A DNA stretch of 64,000 nucleotides from Solilutibacter silvestris (GCF_002895945.1 NZ_NPZB01000002.1:124001-188000), one strand, 5' to 3'. Counted from the stretch's first letter, positions 1-9,460 are shown. Program-made: numbers and translations. The notes: generated from the letters alone by a model not told the origin.

Positions 1-726
1 TGGCCGGCGCAGTGCGATGGCCTGCGCATCGACCAGGTCACCGATCTCCACACCGGTTCGTGGATGAACGGCATCGACAATGTCGATCGCGTCGTTGCGA
101 AACTCGCCGCCAGTGATTCCGACGTCGTGGTGTTCACCGGCGACTACGTGATCCTCAGCGTGGTGCTGGGCAAATACGTCGATCCCGCGACCATCGCCAA
201 TCATCTCGCGCCATTGACGCAGAAGAAGCAGGTCTATGCCGTGCTCGGCAACCATGACTGGTGGGACGGCGGTCCGCGCGTGGCGGCCGAGTTCGAGCGT
301 GTCGGCATCCAGGTGCTGGAAAACGAATCGACGCGCGTTGGCGTGCGCGATTGTGGCTTCAACCTGGTCGGCGTGGATGATCTCACCGCCGGCAAGCCGC
401 AGCCGCTGGCGGCTTACGCGCGGATCGATCCCGGCCTGCCGACGATCGCGCTGGAGCACGAGCCCGAGATGTTCCTGAAGTTCCCGGAATCGACCGCGCT
501 GGTCCTGGCGGGACACACGCATGGTGGCCAGGTGAATCCGTTTGGCTTGCGCACGCCGTCGACGTTCCGCGCCAAGTCCGCGGCGTTGAGCGGCGAATAC
601 CATGTCGGTGAGCGCACGCTGTTCGTGTCACCCGGCATCGGCACCAGTTGGTTGCCGTTGCGGATGGGGCGTTATCCGGAAATTTCGCGGTTGACATTGC
701 GTGGGCGCGAAAAGGGCGCGCAGTAA
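1..726 (+). CDS. Metallophosphoesterase, 5'-truncated by window edge
   Basis: C-terminal 241 codons of a calcineurin-like metallophosphoesterase; the frame is open from base 1, so the true start lies upstream. The Met codon at 64 is not the start, because the first metal-binding motif D-L-H (bases 43-51) precedes it. The remaining family motifs follow in order: G-D (139-144), GNHD (247-258) and GHTHGG (511-528), which together build the two-metal centre that hydrolyses phosphomono- or diesters. The arrangement resembles the YkuE/YaeI group, often membrane-anchored, but the N-terminus that would show an anchor is missing. The substrate cannot be read from the sequence. Confidence 0.88.
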   Translation, partial: WPAQCDGLRIDQVTDLHTGSWMNGIDNVDRVVAKLAASDSDVVVFTGDYVILSVVLGKYVDPATIANHLAPLTQKKQVYAVLGNHDWWDGGPRVAAEFERVGIQVLENESTRVGVRDCGFNLVGVDDLTAGKPQPLAAYARIDPGLPTIALEHEPEMFLKFPESTALVLAGHTHGGQVNPFGLRTPSTFRAKSAALSGEYHVGERTLFVSPGIGTSWLPLRMGRYPEISRLTLRGREKGAQ

Positions 727-747
727 CAGGCGCACGTCGTTCCGAAC

Positions 748-1044
748 CACGCGCTGGCTGGCGTGTGTGACCAGCTCCAATGCACGACACGCCGTGAATA
801 CGTCCATGTAGGCTCGTACGTGCCATCCATGGCACGTCACGGTCGTGCATCGGACTGGCGCACCCACTTGCCGCGCGCGTGTTGTTGCTTTTCAGAGACT
901 TGAAAGCCACCACCGGCGGCGTCAGCGCGGTTCGTCCGTATGGCCGACCATTCCGCCGCATGGATGCGGCGGCTGAGCCTACATGGACGTATTCACGGTC
1001 GCGGTCATATGGACAACCGACGCAGGCGCACAGCCGGGCGATAA
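748..1044. repeat. Dispersed intergenic palindromic repeat, copy 1
   Basis: This 300-base gene-free gap between the phosphoesterase and the 3' end of fadE holds one copy of an element found again at 41166-41543. A 23-base arm at 792-814 is repeated perfectly as its reverse complement at 976-998. Between them, 953-972 is a perfect 9-bp hairpin with a two-base loop. The 42 bases at 939-980 are identical to 41394-41435 in the second copy. The left edge starts with CACGCGCTGGCTG (748-760), also present in copy 2. Similarity runs up to the fadE stop codon. No transposase is present; it looks like a non-autonomous, MITE- or REP-like repeat. Short open frames inside it are by-products of the palindromes. 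Confidence 0.8.
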
Positions 1045-3525
1045 CTACGCCACCGCGCGCGACGACCGCTGCTCGTGTGCGACGAGATCGCGATACCCGG
1101 CCGAACGCAGTTCCTCCGGATCGAAGTCGTCAACCATGATGGTGTCGAGCGTCATCGTCCGCAGCTCGCGCAACTGATCGGCTTCCTCGGCAGTGATCCA
1201 GCCTTCGCGCACGCCTTCGACGAGTTGATCCTCGAACTCCAGCGCTTCGATCTCGTGGCTCTTCAGCGCCTTCAGGAACTTGCGTTCCACCGGCTCGGCC
1301 ATCACGAACTTCGGCAGGTAACTGATGATGCGGCCCGCCGGATTGTTCTCGCCCGGCGTGGTGAAGATGCCTTCGGCCAGGCGATCGCGCGCGTCGGATG
1401 GCGTCATCAGCAGGCTCGCCACCTTGTGGCCGAGACGATCGCTCGGTGCCTGCGCACGGCGCCCCCACGGGAAGATGATCGGCCACAGCAGCCACGCCAC
1501 CGGGCGCACTGGGAAGTTGCGCAACGCGCCCGACAGCGCGGTCTCGATCTTGTTCACCGCATCGTGGAAGGCCCAGGCCAGCAACGGCTGGTCGCTGTCC
1601 GGGCGGCCTTCGTCCTCATAGCGTTTCAACATGCTGCTGGCGATGTAGAGCTGGCTCAGCACATCGCCAAGGCGACCGGACAGGGACTCCTTGAACTTCA
1701 ACTTGCCGCCGAGCATCAGCATCGAGATGTCGGCCATCACCGCCAGATTGGCGGAATAGCGATTCATCTTGCGGTAGTAGCGACGCGTGTAATCGTCGCC
1801 CGGGGCGCGCCCGAAGCGCGACCACGTCAACCCGAACCACAGGCTGCGAACGGCATTCGAAATCGCCGCGCCGATGTGGCCGAACAGTGCGCTGTCGAAC
1901 GCGTCGATGCGTTCACCGGCATCGGGGATCTGGGTCGCCTTCATTTCCTTCATCACCCATGGATGGCACAGGATCGCGCCTTGTCCGAAGATCATCAGCG
2001 AGCGCGTCATGATGTTCGCGCCTTCCACCGTGATCGCCACCGGCGATGCCTGCCACGCGCGACCCGCGAAATTGCGCGGGCCCAGGATGATGCCCTTGCC
2101 GCCGATCACGTCCATCACGTCCATCGCGACTTCGCGACCCATGGTGGTGCAGTGGTACTTGGAGATGGTCGATGGCACCGCCGGGTTTTCGCCGCGTGCC
2201 ACGGCAGCCGCAGTCGCTTGCGACAACGCGCTGATCGCGTAGGCGCGACCGCCCATGCGTGCGAGCGCTTCCTCGACGCCTTCGAAGCGGCCGATCGACA
2301 AGCCGAACTGTTTGCGGATGCGTGCGTAGCTGCCGGTCACCACCGCGCCCATGCGCGCGCCGCCACTGGCGGTCGAGGGTAGGGTGATCGAGCGGCCGAT
2401 CGACAGGCATTCCATCAACATCCGCCAGCCTTGTCCTGCGTAGTCTTCGCCGCCGATCAGTTGCGACAGCGGCACGAACACATCCTTGCCGCGGATCGGG
2501 CCGTTCTGGAACGGCGAGTTGAGCGGGAAGTGGCGGCGACCGATTTCCAGTCCGTCGGCATCGTGTGGCACCAACGCCAGCGAAATGCCGATGTCCTTCT
2601 TGTCGCCGAGCAAGCCGTCGGGATCGTACATCCGGAACGCGACGCCGATCAGTGTCGCCACCGGCGCCAGCGTGATGTAGCGCTTGTTGAGGGTGAGGCG
2701 AACGCCCAGCACCTTGGCGCCATTCCAGTCGCCGCTGCAGACGATGCCGTAATCGGGAATCGAGGTGGCATCGGAACCGGCGAACGGACCTGTCAGCGCG
2801 AAGCACGGCACTTCGCGACCATCGGCCAGGCGCGGCAGGTAATGCGCCTTCTGCTCGTCGGTGCCGTAGTGCATCAGCAGTTCGGCCGGGCCGAGTGAAT
2901 TCGGTACGCCAACAGTGGAACTCACCACCGTCGAAATCGACGCCAGCTTCTGGATCACCTTGTGGTTCATCAGCGCGGTGAAACCAAGGCCGCCGTATTC
3001 CTTCGGGATGTTCAGGCCAAAGAACTTGTTGCGCTTGACGTACTCCCACATTTGTGGCGGCAGGTCGGCGCGGACGTGGTCGATCTCCCAGTTGTCGACC
3101 ATCCCGCACAGCTCTTCGCAGGGGCCATCGAGGAAGGCCTGTTCTTCCGCGCTCAGTTCCGGCTTCGGCAACTTCAGCAGTTGCGACCACTCCGGCATGC
3201 CCGAGAACAGCTGGCCTTCGAAACCGACCGTGCCCGCCTCCAGCGCGGTGCGCTCGGTGTCGGAGAGCGGCGGCAGGATGCGCGTGTAGAACTTCAGCAA
3301 CGGCGCAGTCACCAGCGACTTGCGCAGTGCCGGCACCAGCAGCGGGATCGCCACCACGGCCGCGAGCACCGCCAGCACGATAGTGAGTGTGGAATTGCCG
3401 CCGAAGAACCAGGCGACCAGCAGGAACGCCGCCATCAGTGCCGACCATAAGGCCAGGCTCCAGCGATGGTAGGCCGCGATGCCGGTGGCGATCACGACGG
3501 CGAGGAGGGGCAGAACGATACTCAT
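1045..3525 (-). CDS. fadE: Acyl-CoA dehydrogenase FadE
   Basis: Membrane-associated acyl-CoA dehydrogenase, first step of fatty-acid beta-oxidation (acyl-CoA to trans-2-enoyl-CoA, FAD cofactor). The protein is 826 residues, close to the 814 of E. coli FadE. Residues 1-45 are hydrophobic (MSIVLPLLAVV, then SALMAAFLLVAWFF), the FadE-type membrane anchor missing from soluble acyl-CoA dehydrogenases. The middle holds the dehydrogenase domain with FALTGPFAGSD and, later, EGANIMTRSLMIFGQGA, the segment that carries the catalytic glutamate in this subfamily. The start at 3525 is chosen because GCGGAG precedes it; a longer frame to 3603 has no ribosome site and lacks similarity to the family N-terminus. 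It is divergent from a TetR regulator across 168 bp, its likely controller. Confidence 0.93.
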   Translation of the reverse strand: MSIVLPLLAVVIATGIAAYHRWSLALWSALMAAFLLVAWFFGGNSTLTIVLAVLAAVVAIPLLVPALRKSLVTAPLLKFYTRILPPLSDTERTALEAGTVGFEGQLFSGMPEWSQLLKLPKPELSAEEQAFLDGPCEELCGMVDNWEIDHVRADLPPQMWEYVKRNKFFGLNIPKEYGGLGFTALMNHKVIQKLASISTVVSSTVGVPNSLGPAELLMHYGTDEQKAHYLPRLADGREVPCFALTGPFAGSDATSIPDYGIVCSGDWNGAKVLGVRLTLNKRYITLAPVATLIGVAFRMYDPDGLLGDKKDIGISLALVPHDADGLEIGRRHFPLNSPFQNGPIRGKDVFVPLSQLIGGEDYAGQGWRMLMECLSIGRSITLPSTASGGARMGAVVTGSYARIRKQFGLSIGRFEGVEEALARMGGRAYAISALSQATAAAVARGENPAVPSTISKYHCTTMGREVAMDVMDVIGGKGIILGPRNFAGRAWQASPVAITVEGANIMTRSLMIFGQGAILCHPWVMKEMKATQIPDAGERIDAFDSALFGHIGAAISNAVRSLWFGLTWSRFGRAPGDDYTRRYYRKMNRYSANLAVMADISMLMLGGKLKFKESLSGRLGDVLSQLYIASSMLKRYEDEGRPDSDQPLLAWAFHDAVNKIETALSGALRNFPVRPVAWLLWPIIFPWGRRAQAPSDRLGHKVASLLMTPSDARDRLAEGIFTTPGENNPAGRIISYLPKFVMAEPVERKFLKALKSHEIEALEFEDQLVEGVREGWITAEEADQLRELRTMTLDTIMVDDFDPEELRSAGYRDLVAHEQRSSRAVA

Positions 3526-3604
3526 GGCGGCTCCGCTGAAATTCAAACAATCGAATGAATGAACGCGAGCGTAAACCATGCCGACGCCCTTTTCCATACG
3601 CAAA

Positions 3605-3632
3605 AGTATTGAAGTGGATTCGCCAGCGTCAA
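3605..3632 (-). promoter_or_regulatory. Candidate fadE promoter
   Basis: On the minus strand TTGACG (3632-3627) is followed after 16 bases by AATACT (3610-3605), giving a predicted start near 3598 and a leader of about 70 nt before fadE. This rests on consensus matching only. Confidence 0.4.
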
Positions 3633-3645
3633 GTTGCAGTGCAAC
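3633..3645. promoter_or_regulatory. Palindromic candidate operator between fadE and tetR
   Basis: GTTGCAGTGCAAC is a perfect 6+1+6 palindrome that abuts the upstream edge of the proposed fadE -35 box and lies about 50 bp upstream of the regulator's start. The position and dyad symmetry fit binding of a dimeric TetR protein such as the divergently encoded one. No binding data are available. Confidence 0.4.
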
Positions 3646-3657
3646 ACCATACGGACT

Positions 3658-3688
3658 TTGACGGAATCGTACGGAATGTGCTTAAACT
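3658..3688 (+). promoter_or_regulatory. Candidate tetR promoter (leaderless)
   Basis: TTGACG at 3658-3663 and TAAACT at 3683-3688 (19-base spacer, slightly long). The -10 box ends five bases before the ATG at 3694, so transcription would begin on or next to the start codon; no Shine-Dalgarno sequence is present. Confidence 0.4.
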
Positions 3689-3693
3689 GGGCG

Positions 3694-4296
3694 ATGACAG
3701 ACCAGATCGCATCGATATCCGGCAAGGCGGATCGCGCCGGCCGACTCAGCGCCGACGATTGGGCGGCCGCGGCCCTCCAGCAGATCGGAGAACTTGGTGT
3801 CCCGGCATTGGCGGTGGAACCGCTGGCGCGCCGCCTTGGCGTGACCAAGGGCAGTTTCTACTGGCATTTCCCCACGCGGGATGCGCTGTTGCAGGCGGCG
3901 CTCGATCGCTGGGAACAGTACGAACAGACGCAAGTGTTCGATCGACTCGAAGCGATCGGCGATTCGCGCGCGCGACTTGAACAACTGTTCCAGCTGGTCG
4001 CGCATGACGACGTCTCGCACGTCATCTACGGGCAACTGTTGCGCGCGATGGACAATCCCCTGGTGCAACCGGCGGTATCGCGCATCTCGCGGCGACGCCT
4101 GGAGTGGGTGACCGATTCGTTCCGCCGCGCCGGCTTCGATGTGGATACCGCGCGTTATCGCGCGCGACTGGTCTATTCGGCGTATGTCGGCTTCCTGCAG
4201 CTCGGTTTGCAATTGCCGCAGGAACGGCCGTCGAAGGAGGAGTACGAAGCCTACGTCGCGCACATGATGGCGACGCTGATTCCGAAACAGGGATAA
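3694..4296 (+). CDS. TetR/AcrR-family transcriptional regulator
   Basis: DNA-binding repressor of 200 residues. The N-terminal helix-turn-helix is clear at about residues 20-65, ending in VTKGSFYWHFPTRDALLQAAL, a textbook TetR recognition helix. The rest is the helical ligand-binding and dimerisation domain, whose ligand cannot be named. It is divergent from fadE and 19 bp upstream of pckG on the same strand, so a role in fatty-acid or gluconeogenic control is a reasonable inference. The start at 3694 is preferred over in-frame codons at 3634 and 3676, because a -10-like TAAACT ends five bases before it and the family usually starts shortly before the first helix. Confidence 0.85.
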   Translation: MTDQIASISGKADRAGRLSADDWAAAALQQIGELGVPALAVEPLARRLGVTKGSFYWHFPTRDALLQAALDRWEQYEQTQVFDRLEAIGDSRARLEQLFQLVAHDDVSHVIYGQLLRAMDNPLVQPAVSRISRRRLEWVTDSFRRAGFDVDTARYRARLVYSAYVGFLQLGLQLPQERPSKEEYEAYVAHMMATLIPKQG

Positions 4297-4315
4297 CACC
4301 ATGGGGGAGGGCAAC

Positions 4316-6076
4316 ATGAGCAATCACGACGCGACTGCATCAAACCTCGACGCACTGAACCAGTGGGTGCTGGAAGTCGCGCAACTGACCCATCCGGATC
4401 GCATCCAATGGTGCGATGGCAGCGATGCCGAGAACGATGCATTGATCGCGCAGATGCTGGCCGACGGCACGCTGATCAAACTCAACGAACAGACGCATCC
4501 CGACAGCTACCTGCATCGTTCGCATCCCGACGATGTCGCGCGCGTCGAGCACCTGACATTCGTCTGCACCAAAGATCGCGATGATGCCGGCCCCAACAAC
4601 CACTGGATGGCGCCCGATGCCGCGCGCCAACAAATGAAATCGCTGTTCGATGGCTGCATGAAGGGCCGCACCCTGTACGTGGTGCCGTATTGCATGGGCC
4701 CGATCGACTCGCCGCTGTCGCGTTGCGGCGTCGAGATCACCGATTCCCCGTACGTGGTCGCCAACATGCGCATCATGACGCGCATGGGTGCGGCGGCGCT
4801 GGCGCGCATCGAGCGCGAGGGCAGCTTCGTGAAGGGCCTGCACTCCACCGGCGAGCTCGATCCCGATCGCCGCTTCATCATGCACTTCCCGGAAGACCTG
4901 GAAATCCAGTCATTCGGCTCCGGTTACGGCGGCAACGCGCTGCTCGGCAAGAAATGCCATGCACTGCGCATCGCCTCGCACCAGGCGCGCCAGGAAGGCT
5001 GGCTGGCCGAACACATGTTGATCCTCGGCATCGAGAATCCGCAGGGAGAAACGCACTACATCGCCGCGGCATTCCCCAGCGCCTGCGGCAAGACCAATCT
5101 CGCCATGCTGATTCCGCCGGAAGGCTATCGCAAGGATGGCTGGAAGATCACCACCATTGGCGACGACATCTGCTGGATGCGTCCCGGTGCCGATGGTCGT
5201 CTCTACGCCATCAATCCCGAAGCCGGATTCTTTGGCGTCGCGCCGGGCACGTCGGAGAAATCGAATCCGAACGCGCTCGCTTCGATCCAGCAGAACACCA
5301 TCTTCACCAACGTCGCTGTCACCGATGACAACCAGCCGTGGTGGGAAGGTCTGGACACGCGCGTGCCCGTCACCGACTGGAAGGGCAAGCCGTTCGATGC
5401 GGCATCGAAGCAGCCGGCCGCACACCCCAACTCGCGCTTCACCGTGAGTGCGAAGGAATGCCCGTCATATTCGCCGCATGCGGAAGACGCGCAAGGCGTG
5501 CCGATCTCGGCGATCGTGTTCGGCGGTCGTCGCGCCTCGCTGGTGCCGCTGGTGTTCGAGGCGCGCGACTGGACGCATGGCGTGCTGGTTGGCGCCGCGA
5601 TGGGATCGGAAACCACGGCGGCCGCGACCGGCGCCGTCGGCGTGATGCGTCGCGACCCGATGGCGATGAAGCCGTTCTGCGGTTACAACTTCGCCGACTA
5701 CTTCAGCCACTGGTTGTCGTTCGACAAGGCAGGCGCGAAGCTGCCGAAGATCTTCCACGTCAACTGGTTCCGCAAGGGCGATGGCGGCGACTTCCTGTGG
5801 CCCGGCTTCGGCGACAACATGCGCGTGCTCGAGTGGATGCTCAAGCGCGTGGATGGCAAGGCGGGTTCGGTCGAAACGCCGATCGGACATCTGCCGAAGG
5901 CGGAAGATATCAATCTGGATGGCGTTGAACTGACTGCCGAAGCGCGCGAGAAACTGTTTGGCTATGACAGGGCAGGGTGGACTGCCGAGTTCGAGCACAT
6001 TGGCGAATACCTGCAGGAGTACGGGGAGCGGATGCCCGAGCGCTTGGTGGATGAGAGAAAACGCATCACCAGGTAG
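4316..6076 (+). CDS. pckG: Phosphoenolpyruvate carboxykinase (GTP)
   Basis: Converts oxaloacetate and GTP to phosphoenolpyruvate, CO2 and GDP, the entry step of gluconeogenesis; cytoplasmic. The 586-residue length and the motif PSACGKTN with Cys257 next to the P-loop lysine (Lys259) mark the GTP-dependent class rather than the ATP-dependent one. GDDICWMRPG and NPEAGFFGVAPGT supply the metal- and substrate-binding segments. The start at 4316 is fixed by GGGGGAGGG seven bases upstream; an in-frame ATG at 4301 precedes that site and is not favoured. Only 19 bp separate it from the tetR-type gene, leaving no room for its own promoter, so it is probably co-transcribed with the regulator or driven from within it. 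Confidence 0.95.
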   Translation: MSNHDATASNLDALNQWVLEVAQLTHPDRIQWCDGSDAENDALIAQMLADGTLIKLNEQTHPDSYLHRSHPDDVARVEHLTFVCTKDRDDAGPNNHWMAPDAARQQMKSLFDGCMKGRTLYVVPYCMGPIDSPLSRCGVEITDSPYVVANMRIMTRMGAAALARIEREGSFVKGLHSTGELDPDRRFIMHFPEDLEIQSFGSGYGGNALLGKKCHALRIASHQARQEGWLAEHMLILGIENPQGETHYIAAAFPSACGKTNLAMLIPPEGYRKDGWKITTIGDDICWMRPGADGRLYAINPEAGFFGVAPGTSEKSNPNALASIQQNTIFTNVAVTDDNQPWWEGLDTRVPVTDWKGKPFDAASKQPAAHPNSRFTVSAKECPSYSPHAEDAQGVPISAIVFGGRRASLVPLVFEARDWTHGVLVGAAMGSETTAAATGAVGVMRRDPMAMKPFCGYNFADYFSHWLSFDKAGAKLPKIFHVNWFRKGDGGDFLWPGFGDNMRVLEWMLKRVDGKAGSVETPIGHLPKAEDINLDGVELTAEAREKLFGYDRAGWTAEFEHIGEYLQEYGERMPERLVDERKRITR

Positions 6077-6130
6077 TTGGCTGACAAGGAACGCTGATGC
6101 AGTCGCGCACATTGCTTTATTAATGCGCGG

Positions 6131-6206
6131 CGATGAATTTCTCACTAAAAATTAATTTATGAATGCGCAGCAAGTGCTTGTTAAGGATTTGTTCCAAACG
6201 CATAGT
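6131..6206 (+). promoter_or_regulatory. Receptor-1 promoter and conserved upstream element
   Basis: TTGTTA (6178-6183), 17 bases, CATAGT (6201-6206). About 10-45 bases upstream is an AT-rich block (TGAATTTCTCAC, then AAAATTAATTTATGAATGCG) that recurs almost unchanged before the second receptor at 9551-9587. Conservation of both core and upstream block between paralogues suggests a shared regulator. The untranslated leader is about 70 nt. Confidence 0.55.
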
Positions 6207-6284
6207 CGATGAGTCAGGCTGCTCACTTCATTTGTGTGTGCCGGCAAGTTTTCACGCGTTTTCACTCTCGAGGGGTTCAAATCC

Positions 6285-9200
6285 ATGGCATCCAATTCAA
6301 TCAGATCAGGCTTCAAGCGTAGTGCGCTGACCATCGCGCTGGGTCTCTGCTTTGCTGGCACTGTCCACGCGCAGTCGACCACGGGTGTCGTCTACGGCAA
6401 CGCTGCTCCCGGTGAGGCGGTCACGGTCGTCAGTGAGACCGGCTTTGCGCGCACCGTCGGCGTTGACAGCACTGGCCGTTACTCGATCAGCAACCTGCCG
6501 GTCGGCAACTACACCGTCACCGCCAAGAAGGGCGATCAAGTCGTCGGCACCAAGCAAATCCTGGTGAAGGTGAGCTCGGGTACGGAAGCTTCGTTCGCCG
6601 GCGCAGGCGCCGCGACGCCGGGCAACGAACTTGGCACGATTACCGTGACTGCTCACGGCGCCGGCATCGATGTGACACAGGTCGACTCGCGTACCGTCAT
6701 CACTGCGAAGGATCTGGCCGTGCTGCCGATCGCACATAGTGCGGAGGCGATCGCCATGCTGGCCCCGGGCACGGTCAAGGGCAGTGGCTATTTCGGCAAG
6801 GGTAACGAAGTGTCCTTCGGTGGTGCTGGCGTGACCGAGAACGCCTATTACATCAACGGTTTCAACGTCTCCGAGCTGTATAGCAACATCGGTGGTCTTG
6901 GTCTGCCTTACGGTTCGATTGCCCAGCAGGAAACCTATACCGGCGGTTACAGCGCGATGTACGGCCGTTCCGATGGCGGTGTGATCAGCCAAGTCGGTAA
7001 GCGCGGCACGAATGAATGGCACTTTGGTGGCCAGGTCACGTATCGCCCGAAGGCGCTGGCTTCGGCGCCGAAGGACGTCTACTACCCGAAGGCGATCGGC
7101 CTGCCGGGTGGATTGGCCGGTGACTACACGAATGCGGCCTTGTATCCGAGCGAGGTTGCCGGCGATTCCACATGCCCGGCGGCGACGCCGGTCGCTGGAC
7201 AGTATTGCTGGCATTACGACGATCCGAACAAGCCCGGAAAGCTGTTCCGCAAGCGCAGCGAGGACAAGTTGTGGAATACCACGTACAGCGCCTATGTCGG
7301 CGGTCCGCTGGTGCCGAACAAGTTGTTCTTCTTCCTGTCAGCGGAGCAGTCGAAGGACAATTACATCTCCACTTCGGATCGCGAGCAGGCGCCCACCTAT
7401 CGCGACCACTTCACCAATAATGTCGGGAAGATCTACGCCAAGATCGACTGGAACATCAACGACACCAATATCTTGGAACTGACCGGGATCAAGTCCAACG
7501 ATCACACCAACGGCTCCCGTTACTACTACAACTACGATCCGGTCACCTTTGCGGGTCAGGGCGAAGGCGCGTATTACCAGCCGGCACCGCCGACCAAGAC
7601 GAATACCCGCGTCGAGATCGCCAAGTACACCAATTACCTGAGCGACAACCTGAACTTCTCGGTGACCTACGGCAAGCAGGTGGTGAACAACCCGACGCTG
7701 TTGGCGATCAATTCGCCGCTGCCCTACATCGCCGAGACGTTCAACATGACGAATCCGCCGGCGGGCATGGTCTTTCCGCAGCCGTACCAGACGATCGGCG
7801 TCCCGACGGCGCGCCTGCAGGGAACAGGTGTGCGTTTCGACGTCGAGTACAAGATTGGTGCGCACCAGTTCCATGGTGGTATTGACGACATGACCTACAA
7901 GGCCAAGGACCAGGGGACGTTCGTTTCCGGCCCAGGCTACTACTGGGATTACCAGAACGATGGTACCCATGTCTTCCAGCAGTTCTACAGCGATCTCTCG
8001 TCCTCGACGGTGGTGCAGAAGGCCGCCTTCATCGAGGACAACTGGTCGATTACCGATCGCTTCGTGTTGAAGATGGGTCTCCGTACCGATGACTTCAACA
8101 ACAAGAACGATGGAGGCCAGAGCTATGTCCACCAGAAGCACCAGCTCGCCCCGCGCCTCGGCTTCGCCTGGGACCTGAAGGGCGATTCGACGATGAAGTT
8201 GTTCGGCAACCTCGGCCGCTATTACTTGGCGTTGCCCAACTCGGTGGCGAAGCGTGGTGCGTCGCCATCGACGTACTACTACCAGAAGTACACCTACACC
8301 GGCATCGACAGCAATGGCATCCCGACCGGCCTCACCAACGAACCGAACCCGACGACGGCCAATGGCGGTTACTCGGGCAACAACGAGTTCGGCCAGATTC
8401 CCGATCCGAATGGTGTCGCCGCCAAGGGCCTGAAGTCGCAATATCAGGATGAAGGCATCCTCGGCCTCGACTACCAGTTCAGCAAGAAATGGGTGGCCGG
8501 TGCCAAGGTGACCTACCGCAAGCTCGGCACGCTGATCGACGACTGGTGCGATAGCGGGCGCGTAGCTGCTGCGTTGCCAAATGGTGGGGTGGATTACAAG
8601 GTTTCGGGTTGCTACATCATCAATCCGGGCCGCACCAATACCTTCCATATCCGAAACAATGTTGACGGCAGCTATACCGACGTCACGCTGACCAATGCCC
8701 AGCTCGGCTTCGATTCATCGAATGCCGCGAAGCCGATCCGCAAATACGAGGCACTGGATCTGTACCTGGAGCATCCGTTCGACGGCAAGTGGCAGTGGCG
8801 CATGGACTACACCTGGAGCCGCAACCCGGGCAACACCGAGGGACAGGTCAAGTCCGACATCGGCCAAACCGACGTCTCCAAGACCCAGGACTGGGACTAT
8901 GGCGGCCTGATGTACAACTCGTATGGCTACATGGCCAACGATCGTCGTCATTCATTGCGCATGCGAGGCATGTATCAGTTCGCGCCGGAGTGGCTGGTCA
9001 CCGGCAATTTCCTGGTGCAGTCCGGGACACCGTTCAACTGCTTGGGCTATTACTTCAACGATGGGGATCCGATCGGCTACACCTCCTCGTACCACACCTG
9101 CCTCAACCAGCCGGCGGCGCCGGGCGCTACCCATGGCCCCTGGACCAAGCAACTGGATCTCGGGCTCGTCTACCGCCCGAAGTACTTCGACAAGAAGCTG

Positions 9201-9401
9201 ACGCTGGCGATGGATGTGTTCAATGTCACCAACGATCGCAAGCCACGGCAATACAACGCGACCTTGGAGACTGGCCAGATCTGTCATTACGATCCGGGCA
9301 TTGCCTGCCATGGCAGCGGCACGATCTACTCGCAATATCACATGCCGATCTACTTCCAGTCGCCGCGTTACGTGCAGTTGAGCGTCAGCTACGACTACTG
9401 A
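6285..9401 (+). CDS. TonB-dependent receptor, Oar-like, paralogue 1
   Basis: Outer-membrane receptor of 1038 residues. A Sec signal peptide (residues 1-29, cleavage after VHA) is followed by a carboxypeptidase-regulatory-like beta domain (about 30-110, GVVYGNAAPGEAVTVVSETG), a TonB-box-like ITVTAHG, a plug domain (about 125-260) and a long barrel ending YVQLSVSYDY with the terminal aromatic residue expected for outer-membrane insertion. These features define Oar/SusC-like importers; the ligand is unknown. The start at 6285 has AGGGG upstream and matches its paralogue exactly; the longer in-frame start at 6234 would place an extra segment before the signal peptide. It is the first of two tandem copies. 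Confidence 0.9.
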   Translation: MASNSIRSGFKRSALTIALGLCFAGTVHAQSTTGVVYGNAAPGEAVTVVSETGFARTVGVDSTGRYSISNLPVGNYTVTAKKGDQVVGTKQILVKVSSGTEASFAGAGAATPGNELGTITVTAHGAGIDVTQVDSRTVITAKDLAVLPIAHSAEAIAMLAPGTVKGSGYFGKGNEVSFGGAGVTENAYYINGFNVSELYSNIGGLGLPYGSIAQQETYTGGYSAMYGRSDGGVISQVGKRGTNEWHFGGQVTYRPKALASAPKDVYYPKAIGLPGGLAGDYTNAALYPSEVAGDSTCPAATPVAGQYCWHYDDPNKPGKLFRKRSEDKLWNTTYSAYVGGPLVPNKLFFFLSAEQSKDNYISTSDREQAPTYRDHFTNNVGKIYAKIDWNINDTNILELTGIKSNDHTNGSRYYYNYDPVTFAGQGEGAYYQPAPPTKTNTRVEIAKYTNYLSDNLNFSVTYGKQVVNNPTLLAINSPLPYIAETFNMTNPPAGMVFPQPYQTIGVPTARLQGTGVRFDVEYKIGAHQFHGGIDDMTYKAKDQGTFVSGPGYYWDYQNDGTHVFQQFYSDLSSSTVVQKAAFIEDNWSITDRFVLKMGLRTDDFNNKNDGGQSYVHQKHQLAPRLGFAWDLKGDSTMKLFGNLGRYYLALPNSVAKRGASPSTYYYQKYTYTGIDSNGIPTGLTNEPNPTTANGGYSGNNEFGQIPDPNGVAAKGLKSQYQDEGILGLDYQFSKKWVAGAKVTYRKLGTLIDDWCDSGRVAAALPNGGVDYKVSGCYIINPGRTNTFHIRNNVDGSYTDVTLTNAQLGFDSSNAAKPIRKYEALDLYLEHPFDGKWQWRMDYTWSRNPGNTEGQVKSDIGQTDVSKTQDWDYGGLMYNSYGYMANDRRHSLRMRGMYQFAPEWLVTGNFLVQSGTPFNCLGYYFNDGDPIGYTSSYHTCLNQPAAPGATHGPWTKQLDLGLVYRPKYFDKKLTLAMDVFNVTNDRKPRQYNATLETGQICHYDPGIACHGSGTIYSQYHMPIYFQSPRYVQLSVSYDY

Positions 9402-9433
9402 CAGGTAAAGCCCCGGAAGTGCAGTACCAGAAC

Positions 9434-9460
9434 GGCCATCTTCGGATGGCCTTTCTTTTA
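9434..9460 (+). terminator. Rho-independent terminator after receptor 1
   Basis: Stem GGCCATC/GATGGCC with TTCG tetraloop (9434-9451) followed by a T-rich tract TTTCTTTTA. It ends transcription of the first receptor, so the second is an independent unit. Confidence 0.85.

Noticed and set aside
1075-2382. 435-codon open frame antisense to fadE
   Set aside because: Mirror of the fadE coding pattern with no ribosome site or known family.
6234-6284. Longer N-termini for both TonB receptors (6234 and 9586)
   Set aside because: They would place a non-conserved stretch before the signal peptide and begin inside the leader or promoter; both paralogues agree on MASNSIRSG as the start.
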